Assembly: GCA_002067095.1 (NCBI GenBank)
Contig: MVQD01000106.1
Location: forward strand, 62,001 to 126,000
Reading direction: 5' to 3'
DNA: 64,000 nt
Source: Methanoregulaceae archaeon PtaB.Bin056
GTDB lineage: Archaea; Halobacteriota; Methanomicrobia; Methanomicrobiales; Methanospirillaceae
Part shown: positions 63,239 through 64,000 of the stretch, piece by piece
Layout: each line of letters opens with the position of its first letter
How positions within the stretch are numbered: position 1 is the first letter of the stretch
The notes under the pieces: generated by a model
Seen by the model: the letters and a program-made list of their open reading frames with translations, nothing else
Told to the model about the DNA's origin: nothing
The model's database searches: none
Position numbers and translations under genes: made by a program

Positions 63239-63824
63239 TCATGTACCCCATGAAGTTTCTTCCAATAATGTAGATCTCGCTGCTCCCTTTCCTGGAAGCC
63301 TGGCACCTGAAGGTCTTCACCGAGAAGAAATACTGCCGTACCTTCCCGAGAAGGGTTGCAAAGTCCTCTCCCTGGAATGATTTCATGATGAGATTTCCCC
63401 CGGGCTTCAGTACGTTGCAAGCAAATTCGAGCACCTCCTCTCCAAGCCCGATTGCCCTCGCCTGGTCGTAACTCCGGTGGCCCGAGAGTTTCGGAGCAGC
63501 GTCGGAGATGACGACGTTGACGGTCCCGAGAAGAGATCGTACTTTCTCACGCAGATCATGGTCTGTGAGGTCCGCAACAAGGGTAGTCACACCCTCAAGC
63601 GGGGCGATCGGGGAAAGGTCGACTCCTGCCAAACGGCCGTCAGTGAGGCCCCTTGCAACCTGGAGCCAGCTGCCCGGTGCCGCCCCGAGGTCGAGGACAT
63701 TGTCGTGGGGCCGTATCGGGTGATAGCGGTCCTGTATCTCAAGAAGTTTATAGGCAGCCCGGGACCGGTATCCCTCGCGAACTGCCCGCAGATACGTGCG
63801 ATCCCTTCCCCATTGTGAACCCAT
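63216..63824 (-). CDS. rlmE: 23S rRNA 2'-O-uridine methyltransferase (RrmJ/FtsJ/RlmE)
   Basis: This SAM-dependent enzyme methylates the 2'-O of a U in the 23S rRNA A-loop. From the ATG at 63824 the 202-residue protein shows YRSRAAYKLLEI (catalytic Lys), VLDLGAAPGSW (SAM motif I), VISDAAPKLSGH (catalytic Asp), LKPGGNLIMKSF (Lys) and SSEIYIIG (Glu): the K-D-K-E tetrad. It lacks the TRAM extension of some archaeal members. GTG at 63836 is an alternative start. Confidence 0.93.
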   Translation of the reverse strand: MGSQWGRDRTYLRAVREGYRSRAAYKLLEIQDRYHPIRPHDNVLDLGAAPGSWLQVARGLTDGRLAGVDLSPIAPLEGVTTLVADLTDHDLREKVRSLLGTVNVVISDAAPKLSGHRSYDQARAIGLGEEVLEFACNVLKPGGNLIMKSFQGEDFATLLGKVRQYFFSVKTFRCQASRKGSSEIYIIGRNFMGYMSETEGSL

Positions 63825-63895
63825 AGTAGTATCCACCGTCGTAATACCGGAAAGATCGGATGAAATCAGATATCATTAAAACGTTGATGGCGTAG

Positions 63896-63903
63896 TTTAT
63901 AAT
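63896..63903 (+). promoter_or_regulatory. TATA box for pcn
   Basis: TTTATAAT lies about 26 bp before 63925, predicting a transcript starting at the ATG (leaderless). Confidence 0.5.
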
Positions 63904-63924
63904 TACATATATACGGGGTGTACG

Positions 63925-64000
63925 ATGTTAAAAGCAACGATTGATGCAGATATTCTCAAAGAGTCCATCGACGCCATCTCTGCCCTGGTCACGGAATGCC
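63925..64000 (+). CDS. pcn: DNA polymerase sliding clamp PCNA (5' fragment)
   Basis: PCNA is the trimeric clamp that tethers replication and repair enzymes to DNA. Only the first 25 codons are visible, MLKATIDADILKESIDAISA and onward, matching the N-terminal strand and helix of archaeal PCNA. The gene continues outside. Transcription is divergent from rlmE. Confidence 0.85.
   Translation, partial: MLKATIDADILKESIDAISALVTEC

Noticed and set aside
62270-63253. 327-codon open frame opposite moaA
   Set aside because: It is antisense to a clearly recognised MoaA with both cluster motifs, so it is a shadow frame.
1-64000. tRNA genes, rRNA genes, insertion sequences, prophage or integrase genes
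   Set aside because: I searched by eye for the tRNA TTC/CCA patterns, transposase motifs and flanking inverted repeats and found none that I could support.

Overview
The window is one continuous, gene-dense stretch of a euryarchaeal chromosome, roughly 60 % G+C. The closest match I can infer is a methanogen of the order Methanomicrobiales. Archaeal markers seen directly are a complete archaellum cluster with CheF, two proteasome-activating nucleotidases, TgtA plus ArcS (archaeosine), PCNA, aMBF1, the ADH-synthase/dehydroquinate-synthase-II version of the shikimate pathway, pyruvoyl-dependent arginine decarboxylase, archaeal-type triosephosphate isomerase and RNase P RNA. No mcr or other methanogenesis gene lies in the window, so methanogenesis itself is inferred. 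Promoters are typical archaeal TATA boxes about 25 bp before the start site, and many genes look leaderless.

Layout: (1) 1-3248, carB (cut by the window edge) and carA on the minus strand. (2) 3689-4243, arginine decarboxylase pdaD. (3) 4240-17708, a minus-strand motility supercluster reading arlB, arlD/E, arlG, arlF, arlH, arlI, arlJ, an unassigned two-TM protein, cheF, then cheY, cheB, cheA, cheC, cheD. No CheR, CheW or receptor gene is present. (4) 17863-23104, a TM-HEAT protein, small membrane proteins including a tandem pair, a TPR protein, a lipoprotein, mobA and an MGMT-like protein. (5) 23101-30992, XPD-like helicase, purB, FKBP isomerase, CYTH protein, phosphoesterase, radical SAM protein, lipoprotein and the small subunit of phosphomevalonate dehydratase. 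(6) 30986-35163, PAN paralogue 1, an unknown protein, an MscL channel, PAN paralogue 2 and aMBF1. (7) 35193-44408, an aromatic amino acid operon: two tandem DhnA-family aldolases, dehydroquinate synthase II, tyrA, pheA, aroA, an aroK-aroE fusion and aroC, with aroD nearby. It is preceded by a short leader ORF rich in Phe and Tyr codons. (8) 44468-49393, a U32 protein, tpiA, a CBS-HTH regulator, RNase P RNA and AMMECR1. (9) 49810-54048, a PLP amino-acid decarboxylase with an APC antiporter and a small membrane protein. (10) 54195-63824, tgtA and arcS, an NfnAB-like flavoprotein pair, DUF6790, a zinc-ribbon peptide, an M20 deacylase, moaA and rlmE. (11) pcn begins at 63925 and runs off the end.

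The most interesting observation is the candidate aromatic leader peptide (35226-35273). It is positioned as a leaderless ORF about 160 bp before the aromatic operon and is followed by a weak hairpin and a run of T-tracts, which suggests attenuation-type control in an archaeon. Others are the unassigned two-TM protein inside the archaellum/chemotaxis cluster, low-G+C surface domains in ArlB, ArlG and ArlF, two PAN paralogues with different C-terminal tails, an AroK-AroE fusion, and a repeated design of very short interlocked divergent promoters.
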